Shown here: positions 17,393 through 26,771 of the stretch, in pieces | Numbering within the stretch: the stretch's first letter is position 1 | Layout of the letters: each line of letters begins with the position of its first letter | Assembly (NCBI GenBank): GCA_963747375.1 | Contig: CAVVFL010000022.1 | Span: 434,001-498,000 of the forward strand | DNA from: Sva-07 sp963747375 | GTDB taxonomy: Bacteria; Actinomycetota; Acidimicrobiia; Acidimicrobiales; Ilumatobacteraceae | DNA: 64,000 nt | Reading direction: 5' to 3' | Notes under the pieces: model-generated | Databases searched by the model: none | What the model saw: only the letters and a program-made list of their open reading frames with translations | What the model was told of the DNA's origin: nothing | Made by a program: the position numbers and the translations under genes

Positions 17393-18826
17393 TCATTGCC
17401 GCTTGCGCACCCGGAGTTTCAGCGCGGTCGAACCGAGACCGAACTCCTCACGGATCGTGCGCTCGATGTAGCGAAGATAGTGCTGCGGGATCTCACGGTT
17501 GACGAACAGCGTGAACGTCGGCGGATCGATGGCGCCCTGCACGGCGTAGAGGATCTTGGCGCCGCCACCGGCCGGTTGGCGTTGCTGCGCCGCGGCGATG
17601 ATCTTGTTGACGTCCTTGGTCGGCACACGCGTGTGGTACTGCGAAATGGCCTCGTGCAGACGTGGGTGAAGCTTCTCGACGTTCTTGCCGCTCAGCGCCG
17701 AGATCTTGAGCACCGAGCTGTCGGCGACGAACGCCAGCATTCGAGCCACCTGCGCCTGCACCTCCAGGCGCTCCTCCGTGCCGACGAGATCCCACTTGTT
17801 GAGGATCAGCACGATCGGGCAACCCGCCGAGTCGACGCGCTCGGCGAGGCGCTGATCCTGGGCGGTGACGCCCACCGTCGCATCGATCACGAGCAGCGCC
17901 ACGTCGGCGTTGTCGATCGAACGCAGCGCCCGGACGAACGAGTAGTACTCGGCCGCATCGTCGATCTTGCCCTTGCGGCGCATGCCGGCGGTGTCGATGA
18001 AGACGATCGGGCCACCGTCGGTTTCCACGAGCGTGTCGATCGAGTCACGGGTCGTCCCGGCGAGGTCGTGGACCACCGAGCGGTCCTCCCCCACCAGCCG
18101 GTTGAACAATGTGCTCTTGCCCACGTTCGGTCGCCCGACGATGGCGACACGCGGCACGGCGGGCTGCTGGTCGTCGTCGCCGTCGGGTGCCTCGGTCGCC
18201 CACGGGTCGGGCTTGGAGAAGGTCGGTTGACGGAGGTGGTCCGGGAACAGTTCGATGACTCGGTCGAGCAGATCGCCGGCGCGTCGGCCGTGCAGCGCAC
18301 TCACCGGAACGGGCTCGCCGATGCCGAGGCTCATGAACTCCCACATCTCGGCCTCACGGCGCTCGTTGTCGGACTTGTTGGCGACCACGATCACATGGGT
18401 GCCCGACCGTCGGATCCAGTTGGCGATGTTCGAATCGTCGTCGGTGAGGCCGACCGACGCGTCGACCACGAACAGCACGACGTCGGCGCTCTTGACGGCA
18501 GCCTCGACCTGGCGGCTCACCTTGGCGTCGAGTTCGTCGCCGCCAGGCATCCAACCACCGGTGTCGACCACGCGGAACGGGATGTCGAGCCACTCGGCCT
18601 CGAGCTCCTTGCGGTCACGCGTGATGCCGGGACGGTCCTCCACGATCGCCTGCTGGCTGCCCACGATGCGGTTGAACAGTGTGCTCTTGCCGACATTCGG
18701 GCGCCCGATGATGACCACCGTGGCCAGCTCGTTCGCCGTGTCGGTGCCGTTCGTCTCGTCGGTCGGCCCGTCGTTCGGCTTGTCGGTCGGCTCATCGCCG
18801 TGGTCATCGGTGTGTTCGGTATTCAT
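17393..18826 (-). CDS. der: Ribosome biogenesis GTPase Der
   Basis: 477 aa. Two tandem GTPase domains are complete: GRPNVGKSTLFNRIVG with DTGGW and NKSD in the first, GRPNVGKSTLFNRLVG with DTAGMRRKGKI and NKWD in the second. The C-terminal KH-like domain follows (PTFTLFVNREIPQHYLRYIE). Der acts in 50S subunit assembly. The N-terminal extension of about 35 residues is acidic and repetitive (DEPTDKPNDGPTDETN). The ATG at 18826 overlaps the stop of the DUF512 gene as ATGA, so the two are translationally coupled. The reading frame is undamaged. Confidence 0.97.
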   Translation of the reverse strand: MNTEHTDDHGDEPTDKPNDGPTDETNGTDTANELATVVIIGRPNVGKSTLFNRIVGSQQAIVEDRPGITRDRKELEAEWLDIPFRVVDTGGWMPGGDELDAKVSRQVEAAVKSADVVLFVVDASVGLTDDDSNIANWIRRSGTHVIVVANKSDNERREAEMWEFMSLGIGEPVPVSALHGRRAGDLLDRVIELFPDHLRQPTFSKPDPWATEAPDGDDDQQPAVPRVAIVGRPNVGKSTLFNRLVGEDRSVVHDLAGTTRDSIDTLVETDGGPIVFIDTAGMRRKGKIDDAAEYYSFVRALRSIDNADVALLVIDATVGVTAQDQRLAERVDSAGCPIVLILNKWDLVGTEERLEVQAQVARMLAFVADSSVLKISALSGKNVEKLHPRLHEAISQYHTRVPTKDVNKIIAAAQQRQPAGGGAKILYAVQGAIDPPTFTLFVNREIPQHYLRYIERTIREEFGLGSTALKLRVRKRQ

Positions 18827-20324
18827 GGTTGTTCCGTTCCGGCGCGAGCCGATGCTGATTCGATGGCACTGCGCAATGCAATGCCATCGGTTTCGATGAT
18901 CTCGACGACTCGGGGAAGTTCGTCGATCGTGGTGCCGTCGAGGAATCGTCCCTCGTCGGACAGGCAGACGTCGGGCAGCAGGTAGCGATGGCCCTGCGGC
19001 TCGGCCGCGAGCGTGCGGGCGACGTCCTCACCGGTCATGAGGCCCGTGACCCCCGTGTTGCCGCCGAAGAAGTCGTTGCGCACCGTGATCACACGAACGT
19101 CGTCACGTCCCAGCGAAGCGATGAGCGGGGCGATGACGGGCGCGCCGAGCTCGCCGGTGAGCACACCGATCGGAGCCGACCGACGGGGACGCATCGAGAC
19201 CGTGGCCGCTCCAGCGGCGCCGGCCCCGCCAGCCGAGCCACACGCCGACGCGCTTCGCAGGCCGGTGTAGGCCGCCGGATTCGGTGGGGCATCGACCGCG
19301 GCGAAGAAGCCTCGGCGCACGCCGGTGGCCTCGTCCGCGCGGCCATGGAACTCTGCTTCGAACGTACGCGCCATGCCGATGCCGTCCTCGTGCATCGGGA
19401 AGCCGTCGTAGCGTTCGGCGGGCGGGAACGGCCGCTGCGGCCATCAGGTAGTACTCGTCGGCGGCGTAGACCATCCGCTTGCCGAGCGTCGCCTGGAACA
19501 CGTCCTGCCAGTCGTCGACGATGTCGACGACGGCGCATGCCTCCTCCACCGTGTGGAACCGCATGGCTGCCTCGCCGTTGAACTTCGAGATGCCGAGCGG
19601 CACCACGGCCACCGAATCGAGTTCCGGGTACTGATCGAGGATGCCGGCCATCGTGTCGGCCAGCACCGCGCCGTCGTTGACGCCGGGGCACACCACGATC
19701 TGGCCCCTCACGGTGATGCCGTGATCGAGCAGCGCTCGGAGCCAGCGCAGGCTCATCGCTCCGCGGTGGATTCTTGAGCATCTGGCTGCGCACGTCGGGG
19801 TCGGTGGCGTGGATGCTGACGTGCAGCGGAGACAGCCGCTCGGTCACGACCCGTTCGAGGTCGGCCTCGGTGAAGCGGGTCAATGTCGTGAAGTTGCCGT
19901 ACAGGAACGACAGGCGGTAGTCGTCGTCCTTCAGATACAGGCTGCGGCGCATGCCCTTGGGCAATTGATAGATGAAACAGAACTCGCAGTGGTTGTCACA
20001 CGTTCGAACCCGGTCGAAGACCGCGCTCGACACGTCGACGCCGAGCGGCGCTCCCTCACGCTTCTCGATCGAGAACGCCAGATCGAGCCCACCGCGCAGC
20101 ACATCGAGTTCCACCTCGCCCTCGTCGGTGGCCATCTGCCACTCGATGATGTCGCGCGGCACGTCACCGTTGACCCGCACGATCTCGTCACCGGCACGCA
20201 CACCTGCCAGTTCCGCCGGCGAGCCCGGAGTGACCGCCACCACCACGGGCGCGAGCGATCGCGTGGGCACGGCGCGTTCGATCTCGCGCTCGATGTCGCG
20301 CTGGACGTATTGGGTGGCGGACAT
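18823..20324 (-). CDS. DUF512 family radical-SAM-like protein with PDZ domain (two frameshifts)
   Basis: About 500 aa after repair. The N terminus has a PDZ-like domain (TPGSPAELAGVRAGDEIVRV), then the cluster motif RTCDNHCEFCFIYQLPKG, a radical SAM-type CxxxCxxC, then DUF512 with CPGVNDG, and a C-terminal part containing GELGAPVIAPL and VRVITVRNDFFGG. Shifts near 19760 and 19400-19440, both +1, split it into three frames. This family is often linked to der, as here (ATGA overlap). The reaction is not established. Its ATG at 20324 is divergent from ispH, 47 bases away. Confidence 0.88.
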
Positions 20325-20357
20325 GGGCAGTTCAGGCTACCGGTGACGAGTCGCGGG

Positions 20358-20363
20358 TAGATT
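20358..20363 (+). promoter_or_regulatory. Leaderless-type -10 element for ispH
   Basis: TAGATT eight bases before the ATG at 20372, with no ribosome-binding site between. The short divergent gap with the DUF512 gene leaves little room for any other promoter arrangement. Confidence 0.45.
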
Positions 20364-20371
20364 TGCGCCAG

Positions 20372-21431
20372 ATGTCTCCCGCCCCGACAGATGCTCGTGT
20401 CGACGTGGTGTTGCTCGCTCAGCCCCGCGGGTTCTGCGCCGGAGTCGAGATGGCAATCAAAGCACTGGCGTGGATGGTGCGCAGCTTCCCGGCGCCCGTC
20501 TACTGCTACCACGAGATCGTGCACAACCAGCTCGTGGTCGATCGCTTCAAGGCGCAGGGTGTGGTGTTCGTCGACGACATCGCCGACGTCCCCGTCGGAA
20601 GCCCGATCATGCTGTCAGCGCACGGTTCGGCTCCCGAGGTGCTCGATGCCGCGCGCAGCCGGGGGTCGTACGTGGTCGACTCCGTGTGCCCGCTCGTCAC
20701 CAAAGTCCACCACGAGGTCAAGGTCCGCGCCGGCAAGGGTTACCGCATCGTCTACGTCGGCCACGAAGGCCATGAAGAGGCGGTCGGCACCATGGCCGTC
20801 GCTCCGGATTCGATCGACCGAGTCGAGTCGGTGGCCGAAGTCGATCAACTCGAGCTGTCCGATCGGCCGGTCGCGCTGCTGGCACAGACCACGCTGTCGC
20901 ACCGCGACTGGGAGGGCGTAGCCGTGCGGGTGAAGGAGCGCTTCCCCGATGTCTGGACTCCAGGCCGCAGCGACCTGTGCTTCGCCACGACCAACCGTCA
21001 GGCAGCGCTCATGGAGTTGGCCCACCGGTGTGATGTCGTCGTCGTGATCGGCTCGGCGAATTCGTCCAACACGCAGAGCGCTCGAGCAACTCGCTCGTGA
21101 GGAGGGTTGCCAGCGCGTCTTCCGGATCAACCGCGTGGACGAGTTGCCGAACGATCTCACGGGCATCGTCGGCGTCACCGCCGGCGCATCGGCGCCCGAG
21201 GAACTCGTCGACGAGGTACTCGCGTTCCTGGCGCCCGCAGGCGGCGTCGAACTGGTCGATGTCACCGACGAGGACGAGTATTTCCCTCCGCCGCGCAACA
21301 TCCGCGAGCTTCAGAACGCAATCGAGTCGGCGTCGACGACGATGTTGGGCGGCGACATGCTCGGCCGGCCGGTGATGGACGACCGCTCGCTCGGTGCGAG
21401 CGACGTGCTGACCGGTCTCACGACACCCTGA
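20372..21431 (+). CDS. ispH: 4-hydroxy-3-methylbut-2-enyl diphosphate reductase (frameshifted)
   Basis: Last step of the MEP isoprenoid pathway, an Fe-S enzyme producing IPP and DMAPP. Family motifs in order: PRGFCAGVEMAI, EIVHNQLVVD, SAHGSAPEV, CPLVTKVHHEV, GHEGHEEAVGT, LCFATTNRQAA and SANSSNT. The three cluster cysteines are present. A +1 shift near 21070-21075 turns SSNT into noise; the true frame continues RALEQLAREEGCQRVFRI and ends at 21431. The length of about 352 aa is normal. Loss of this enzyme would be lethal without a mevalonate route, so the shift is almost certainly a sequencing error. Confidence 0.95.
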
Positions 21432-21443
21432 CGCTCACGTCAG
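21428..21443 (+). terminator. Short hairpin at the end of ispH
   Basis: CTGACG CTCA CGTCAG, a perfect 6-bp stem overlapping the ispH stop and followed by ATTCGT. The stem is short and lacks a T-tract, so it is a weak candidate. Confidence 0.35.
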
Positions 21444-21541
21444 ATTCGTCCGTTCGGGGTGATGCCCGACGCGACCCGTTGCATCATCGTGAAACCAGGT
21501 GATCACCGGTCACCGCGTTCACGACAACGAGGAGACAGCAC

Positions 21542-21842
21542 ATGGGAATGAGAAGGCGACGACGGAGGCGACGGATGCTGGCCGTCGGGGCGGTTGTCCA
21601 CCACGAAGGCGTCAAGCGCGGCGAACAGGAGGCGGCGTACGCCGACCAGGGAGCCGCTGACGAGGGCTATGCGGATCAGGGCTATGCGGATCAGGGCTGC
21701 GCCGGCTCCTGCGCCGACCGATTATGCACCTCCGCCGGTCGACCCGGCCGGGGAGCTCGATCACCTCGCTCAGTTGCACGCCTCCGGCGTCCTCTCCGAC
21801 GACGAGTTCGCCGCCGCCAAGGCAAAGGTGCTGGGAACATGA
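21542..21842 (+). CDS. SHOCT-domain small protein (frameshifted)
   Basis: About 99 aa. ATG at 21542 preceded by GAGGAG. The N terminus is MGMRRRRRRRRMLAVG, then a QGYADQGYADQ repeat; a +1 shift near 21695 leads to APAPAPTDYAPPPVDPAGE and the short C-terminal SHOCT helix pair (LDHLAQLHASGVLSDDEFAAAKAKVL). SHOCT motifs are oligomerisation or interaction modules at the ends of small membrane-linked proteins. The stop overlaps the next gene's ATG (ATGA). Function unknown. Confidence 0.72.
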
Positions 21843-22249
21843 GCGCCCGTACCGACCTGGTCGTGCGGGCACTCGCCGCAGGCGTCGGCATGACCGAGGA
21901 CGATCTGTCAGAGATCTTCACCGACGATGCGACGGTGTGGTCGCCGATCATGTTCGCCACCGGCCCCGAGGAACTGGCCGAGGCGTTCGTCGACCGCGAG
22001 CTGGCGTTCGACAACCATGTCGTGACGATTCGATCGATCGACGAGATCGGCGCCAAGGTCTACGTCGAGTGGCAACTCGATGCCGACCAGGTCGACGCCT
22101 ACGTGCTGACCGACGACGCCATCATCGAGGCGACCGGACGTCACGTCTTCATGGGCGTCGCCTCCGTCGTCGATTTCCGTGGCGACAAGGTCTGCGCCGT
22201 ACGTTCGTACTTCGACTCCCTCGCGTTCCTCGAGCAAATCGTCTCCTGA
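21839..22249 (+). CDS. SnoaL/NTF2-like small protein
   Basis: 136 aa. ATG at 21839 overlaps the SHOCT gene stop. The pattern (DDLSEIFTDDATVWSPIM, DNHVVTIRSI, GRHVFMGVASVVDF, VRSYFDSLAFLEQ) fits the cone-shaped NTF2-like fold used by SnoaL-type polyketide cyclases and by many proteins of unknown role. No catalytic residues can be assigned. It lies three bases before the GNAT gene, so SHOCT, SnoaL-like and GNAT genes are one operon. Confidence 0.7.
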   Translation: MSARTDLVVRALAAGVGMTEDDLSEIFTDDATVWSPIMFATGPEELAEAFVDRELAFDNHVVTIRSIDEIGAKVYVEWQLDADQVDAYVLTDDAIIEATGRHVFMGVASVVDFRGDKVCAVRSYFDSLAFLEQIVS

Positions 22250-22252
22250 CGC

Positions 22253-22687
22253 GTGGAGTTCTCCGTCGAGGATGCACCCGACGCCGACGACCTCGACCTC
22301 ATCGACGCCGAGATCCGAGCGGCGGCATCAGCCGCGACGAACCTGGGAGACCAACGCGAGCTGGCCGTCCTCGTGCGCGAGGACGGCCGGCTCCGCGCCG
22401 GCATCTACGGATGGACGTGGGGCGACTGTTGCGAGCTCCAGAGCTTGTGGGTCGCTCCCGAACTTCGTGGGGCCGGGCTCGGTGTGCGCCTGCTCACCGA
22501 GGCAGAGCACGAGGCGCAGGCACGCGGGTGCCGCCAGATCGTGATCTTCGTCCACGACTTCCAGCCCCTCGGGTTGTACGAAGGGTTCGGCTTCGAGGAA
22601 CTGGCTCGAGTCGCCGACTTCCCGGCGGGTTCGGCGGCGATCTGGATGCGCAAGGAGATCGGGAGTTCAGCTCCTCGGCACCTCTGA
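22253..22687 (+). CDS. GNAT family N-acetyltransferase
   Basis: 144 aa from GTG three bases after the upstream stop. The acetyl-CoA binding motif A is LQSLWVAPELRGAGLGVRLL (R-G-x-G-L-G), and the C-terminal strand/helix YEGFGFEELARV is typical. Substrate unknown. The 3' end overlaps the convergent acyl-CoA dehydrogenase gene by 21 bases. Confidence 0.85.
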   Translation: MEFSVEDAPDADDLDLIDAEIRAAASAATNLGDQRELAVLVREDGRLRAGIYGWTWGDCCELQSLWVAPELRGAGLGVRLLTEAEHEAQARGCRQIVIFVHDFQPLGLYEGFGFEELARVADFPAGSAAIWMRKEIGSSAPRHL

Positions 22688-23878
22688 CCACGGCACATTC
22701 CGATCGACGCGCACATCTCCGGGCAGTCCGAGCACCCGCTCGCCGAGGATGTTCTTCATGACTTCGGTCGTTCCGCCCTCGATCGAGTTGGCCCGGCTGC
22801 GCAGGAACGCCTTCTGGAGCGTGTCGGACCCCATCGCGGTCTCTGGCCGGATCATCTCGTAGCTGCCGTACAGCATCCCGTCGGCACCGAGGAGATTCAC
22901 GACCTCGTCGTAGATGTCCTTGTTGAGGTCGGCCGATGCCATCTTGCCGATCGAGCCCTCGGGGCCAGGGTCGCCCATCTTGCGGTTCTGATTCGCCCGA
23001 ATGTTGGTGAGGCGCAGCACCTCGGCTCGGCTCCACAGCTTCATCACGTCGTCGAGCGCGGCAGCATCCTTCTCGGCCTCCGGCAGCTTCTGCCACGTCT
23101 GCACGAGCGCCGAAATGGTCCCGGAACCCCGGGCCGGAATGGTCCCGCCGATCGACACCCGCTCGTTCATCAACGTCGTCAACGACACGCGCCAGCCGTC
23201 GCCGGGACCACCGAGCATCTCGGCGTCGACGATGCGGGTGTCGGAGAAGAACACCTCGTTGAACTCGGCTTCGCCGGTCATCTGACGAAGCGGCCGGATC
23301 TCCACCGTCGGGTCCTGCATGTCGACGACGAATGCGGTCAGGCCGGCGTGCTTCACCGCGTTGGGATCCGTGCGCACGACGAGGAGGCCCCACTTGGACA
23401 GATGGGCGAGGGTGGTCCACACCTTCTGTCCGTTGACGATCCACTCGTCGCCGTCGCGCACGCCGGTCGACGACAACCCGGCGAAATCGGAACCCGAGCC
23501 GGGCTCGGAGAAGAGCTGGCACCAGATCTCCTCACCCGTGAACAGCGGGCGCAGATACCTCTGCTTCTGCTCGTCGCTCCCCCATGCCACCACGGTCGGG
23601 CCGCACATCCCGTGACCGATCGGGTTGCGATACATCGGGTTCGGAGCGCCCGCGGCGTACACCTGCTCGTTGACCACCTTCTGGAGCTTCGGGTTGAGTC
23701 CGAGGCCACCGAACCCCTCGGGGAAGTGGACCCACGCAAGTCCACGGTCGTACTGCTCGCCGAGGAACACCTTCGGGTCGGTGGCGGCAGGCGGGAACGA
23801 GTCCAGCAGTTCGTCGACGAGTTCGCCGACGCGCTTCTCGTCGGCTGTCAGTTCGGTGCGTGAGTCGGTCATCGTCAT
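22667..23878 (-). CDS. Acyl-CoA dehydrogenase
   Basis: 403 aa, unbroken. FAD enzyme for alpha,beta-dehydrogenation of an acyl-CoA. Signature regions are CQLFSEPGSGSDFAGL (substrate/FAD contact), VNGQKVWTTLAHLSKWG, and SIEGGTTEVMKNILGERVLG at the C terminus. The catalytic base and chain-length preference cannot be fixed by eye. ATG at 23878 gives MTMTDSRTELTADEKRV. It is divergent from the acyltransferase gene and stands alone on its strand here, so the pathway (fatty acid or steroid side chain) is open. Confidence 0.93.
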   Translation of the reverse strand: MTMTDSRTELTADEKRVGELVDELLDSFPPAATDPKVFLGEQYDRGLAWVHFPEGFGGLGLNPKLQKVVNEQVYAAGAPNPMYRNPIGHGMCGPTVVAWGSDEQKQRYLRPLFTGEEIWCQLFSEPGSGSDFAGLSSTGVRDGDEWIVNGQKVWTTLAHLSKWGLLVVRTDPNAVKHAGLTAFVVDMQDPTVEIRPLRQMTGEAEFNEVFFSDTRIVDAEMLGGPGDGWRVSLTTLMNERVSIGGTIPARGSGTISALVQTWQKLPEAEKDAAALDDVMKLWSRAEVLRLTNIRANQNRKMGDPGPEGSIGKMASADLNKDIYDEVVNLLGADGMLYGSYEMIRPETAMGSDTLQKAFLRSRANSIEGGTTEVMKNILGERVLGLPGDVRVDRNVPWSEVPRS

Positions 23879-23975
23879 GTCCGCAACGTACTGCGGGGCC
23901 GACGTCGAATCCGTAGCGTGGTCGAGCCGTTCCTGGTCGATCGTCGATGATGGTCTCGGTGGGGTCCGCCGGCTC

Positions 23976-23981
23976 TAGATT
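23976..23981 (+). promoter_or_regulatory. -10-like element for the acyltransferase gene
   Basis: TAGATT nine bases before the ATG at 23991, identical to the box before ispH. Confidence 0.4.
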
Positions 23982-23990
23982 GACCGCGCC

Positions 23991-26024
23991 ATGAGAGAGA
24001 CACACCGTCTCGAGTATCAGCCTGCGCTCGACGGCGTGAGGGCACTCGCGGTGGCTGCTGTCCTGCTGTTCCACGCCGGGACGCCCGGCTTCAGTGGCGG
24101 CTATCTCGGCGTCTCGGTCTTCTTCACGTTGTCGGGCTATCTCATCACGAGCCTGCTGCTGCGCGAGCACGAACAATCGGGGCAGGTCGATTTCCGAGCG
24201 TTCTACGGACGTCGGATGCGACGCCTCATACCGGCGAGCGTTGCCACGGTCGCTGCCGTTGTCGTCATCGCTGCAGTCTCGGACGTCTTCGACGGCGTCG
24301 TGCGTCTGCGCACGCAGGTCGTCGGCGCGCTGTTCCAGGTCTCGAACTGGGTGCTGCTCGCCGGGGACACCTCGTACCAGGATCTGCTCGCTCAGGGCAG
24401 CGGCGTCGTTTCTCCGTTGGAGCACTTCTGGTCGCTGGCGATCGAGGAGCAGTTCTACTGGCTGTGGCCACCGCTGGTGCTGCTGCTGCTGACCCGCGTC
24501 CGGGGCCGCCACACCAGGGTTCGGGTCGTCGGCGCCGTGACGATCGTTGCGATGGTCGCCGCGCCGGTCATCGCTCAGGTCTGGGGACCCGATGCGGCGT
24601 ACTGGGCGACCCCGGCGCGTCTCGGAGAGATCCTCGTCGGAGCATTCCTCGCGTTCGTGCTGAGCGGCGTCTCGCTCCCGAGACATGTCTCGGCGCTCGC
24701 TCCGATCTCGCTCGTCGTTCTCACCGTCGCAGTCGTCACATTTCCTGCATCGAGCGGACCCGCGTACGAAGGATTCCTCCCGCTCGTCGCGGTCGTGTCC
24801 GGGGGCCTGATCGTGGGGCTGCAGGCGGACAGCGCGCTCCGTCGGGTTCTCTCGACGCGACCGCTCGTCGCGGTCGGCATGATCTCCTACGGCATCTATC
24901 TCGTCCACTGGCCGGTCTTCGTGATCGTCGACGCCGACCGGACGGGGCTCTCCGGACCGACCCTGACCGCCATCCGGCTCCTGATCACCGGTGTGATCGC
25001 AATCGCCAGCTACTCCCTGCTCGAGCGCCCCATCAGGTTGCGACGCGGGCTGACGTTTCGTGCCACGGCGGGCGCAGCTGCGGTGGCGTCACTCGCCGTG
25101 ATCGCCGTCGCCGTCGTCGTCATCCCGACCGGGCCTGCCAACTACTGGCAGGTCGACACCGAGGCGTTCGAGGCGGCCGCCATCGATGTCGACAGCCCCA
25201 GCGCCCTCGCGGTGGCCCCCGTGAGAACCCCGACGACCACGCTCCACACCGCTGCCACGACCACGATCGCGCCCGACGGCACCGTCACGCCCTCTCCGGG
25301 CGCCGCGATCGCCCCGGACACGACGACCGATCCCCTGCCCGAGCTTCTGCGTCCGCTACGCGTCGTCGTCACCGGCGACTCGACCGGGGAGGCGCTCGGC
25401 ACCGGGGTGGTCCTGTGGGCCGGAGCGCACCCGGAGCTCGCGCAGGTCGAGGTGCACGCGGCGCTCGGCTGCGGATTCGTGATGGGCGGCGAACGACTGT
25501 GGGGCGACGCCATCGTCTCGACCGCCAGTTGCGACGGCTGGCCCGCATCCCAGCTGTACCCGGCAGTTGAACGAGCCCAGCCCGATGTCGTCGTCGTGAT
25601 GACCTCCACGTGGGACATCCTCGACCGGCGATGGGACGGCGATGAACTGCTCACACCAGCCGATCCCGAGTACCGAGCGCGGCTGGTCGCGACCTACACG
25701 CAGCTGGTCGACGACCTCACTGCTGCCGGCGCCGCGCGTGTCGTGTTCGTCCGCGAACCCGTCCCGAACGTGTGGTGGAGCAACACCGCCGAGGGCGAGA
25801 GCGATCCTCGACGACACGAGGTGCTGGGCGACGTGTACGAGGAGATTGCCGCCGCTCACCCGGCCACGGTGCGTGTCGTCGACCTGGCGTCGTGGTTCTC
25901 CCGCGACGGCCTCGACGCCGACAAGAGCGCCCGGCCGGACGGGATCCACCTCGCACCCGACACGGCGGCGTCGGTCGTCGACCGATTCCTCGGAGAACAA
26001 CTCATCAGCGCCGCACTCCGCTGA
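23991..26024 (+). CDS. OafA-type O-acyltransferase with C-terminal SGNH domain
   Basis: 677 aa, unbroken. Residues 1-390 are the acyltransferase-3 domain with about ten membrane helices: LEYQPALDGVRALAV, the catalytic His in VLLFHAG, YLGVSVFFTLSGYL, and HFWSLAIEEQFYWLWP. After a threonine/proline-rich linker (TPTTTLHTAATTTIAPDG) comes a periplasmic SGNH hydrolase-like domain with nucleophile in VVVTGDSTGEALG and the Asp/His pair in RPDGIHLAPDT. Such fusions transfer acetyl groups onto cell-surface glycans. The target is unknown; a second acyltransferase without SGNH lies at 61.8-63.0 kb. Confidence 0.92.
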   Translation: MRETHRLEYQPALDGVRALAVAAVLLFHAGTPGFSGGYLGVSVFFTLSGYLITSLLLREHEQSGQVDFRAFYGRRMRRLIPASVATVAAVVVIAAVSDVFDGVVRLRTQVVGALFQVSNWVLLAGDTSYQDLLAQGSGVVSPLEHFWSLAIEEQFYWLWPPLVLLLLTRVRGRHTRVRVVGAVTIVAMVAAPVIAQVWGPDAAYWATPARLGEILVGAFLAFVLSGVSLPRHVSALAPISLVVLTVAVVTFPASSGPAYEGFLPLVAVVSGGLIVGLQADSALRRVLSTRPLVAVGMISYGIYLVHWPVFVIVDADRTGLSGPTLTAIRLLITGVIAIASYSLLERPIRLRRGLTFRATAGAAAVASLAVIAVAVVVIPTGPANYWQVDTEAFEAAAIDVDSPSALAVAPVRTPTTTLHTAATTTIAPDGTVTPSPGAAIAPDTTTDPLPELLRPLRVVVTGDSTGEALGTGVVLWAGAHPELAQVEVHAALGCGFVMGGERLWGDAIVSTASCDGWPASQLYPAVERAQPDVVVVMTSTWDILDRRWDGDELLTPADPEYRARLVATYTQLVDDLTAAGAARVVFVREPVPNVWWSNTAEGESDPRRHEVLGDVYEEIAAAHPATVRVVDLASWFSRDGLDADKSARPDGIHLAPDTAASVVDRFLGEQLISAALR

Positions 26025-26061
26025 CCTTCGCACTCCAGGCCGAACGTGGCCGTGCACGAGG

Positions 26062-26736
26062 TCAATTGAAGATGGAGGTGGCGACGGCGATCTCGGCGTC
26101 TTCTGCGTCGGCGAGCTCGGGGACGGTCGCACGCAGCCCCATGACGATCCCGAGGCGGATCGCATCGGAACGTCCGGCGAAGACGCTCTTGAGGTTGTTC
26201 AGCATCCTGATCACGATGTCGCGGTTCGGGGTCGGGTCGAGGTAGGTCTCCGCCCACGGAACCTGCCCACGTGTCAGATCGCCGAACAGCGCTCGCGCCC
26301 CGGCACGATCGAGGCGGCGCCCACCGGCGAACGGGTCGAAGAACACCTCCGGGTCATCAGCGGCGCCGACGAGGAAATGGGTGGGCATCCCCACACCGAC
26401 GAGCTTCACGCCGATCCTCCTCGCCACCTCGATCATCAACACCGACAGGCTGATCGGAATGCCGGTTCGCGTGGCGATCACCCGGTCGAGGCACGAGTTC
26501 CGCCAGTCGTAGTAGGCCTCGCGGTTACCGACGAAGTGCTCGTCGTCGAACAGGAATCGGCTGACGCCGACAGCGGTCGGCGTCGGACACTCCCCCGCCA
26601 GCAGGTCGAGCGCGGCCATCCACTCGATCATGTCGAGCCCTGGCTGCAATGCGGACGAGATGAGCAACGCCGCCTCATCGAGCGGAACATCACCAGCGTC
26701 GACGGCCATCACCTCGGCGAAGCGGTCTCGACCCAT
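26062..26736 (-). CDS. SirB1/transglutaminase-like family protein
   Basis: 224 aa from ATG at 26736 (MGRDRFAEVM). The pattern LISSALQPGLDMIEWMAALD, NREAYYDWRNSCLDRVI, RTGIPISLSVLMIEVARRIG, GVGMPTHFLVG and FFDPFAGGRRLDRAGA matches the SirB1 transglutaminase-like/TPR family. The His of PTHF and the Asp of FDPF are conserved, while the usual transglutaminase Cys position (NSCLD) is present. Function of the family is not established. Convergent with the acyltransferase gene and divergent from the acyl-CoA ligase. Confidence 0.85.
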   Translation of the reverse strand: MGRDRFAEVMAVDAGDVPLDEAALLISSALQPGLDMIEWMAALDLLAGECPTPTAVGVSRFLFDDEHFVGNREAYYDWRNSCLDRVIATRTGIPISLSVLMIEVARRIGVKLVGVGMPTHFLVGAADDPEVFFDPFAGGRRLDRAGARALFGDLTRGQVPWAETYLDPTPNRDIVIRMLNNLKSVFAGRSDAIRLGIVMGLRATVPELADAEDAEIAVATSIFN

Positions 26737-26771
26737 GGAGGCAAGGTACCGGTCGACTACGTTGCCCGGGC

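Noticed and set aside
21050..21090. Programmed +1 frameshifting in ispH
   Set aside because: The same +1 defect occurs in some thirty unrelated genes with no shared slippery site, so sequence error is the simpler explanation.
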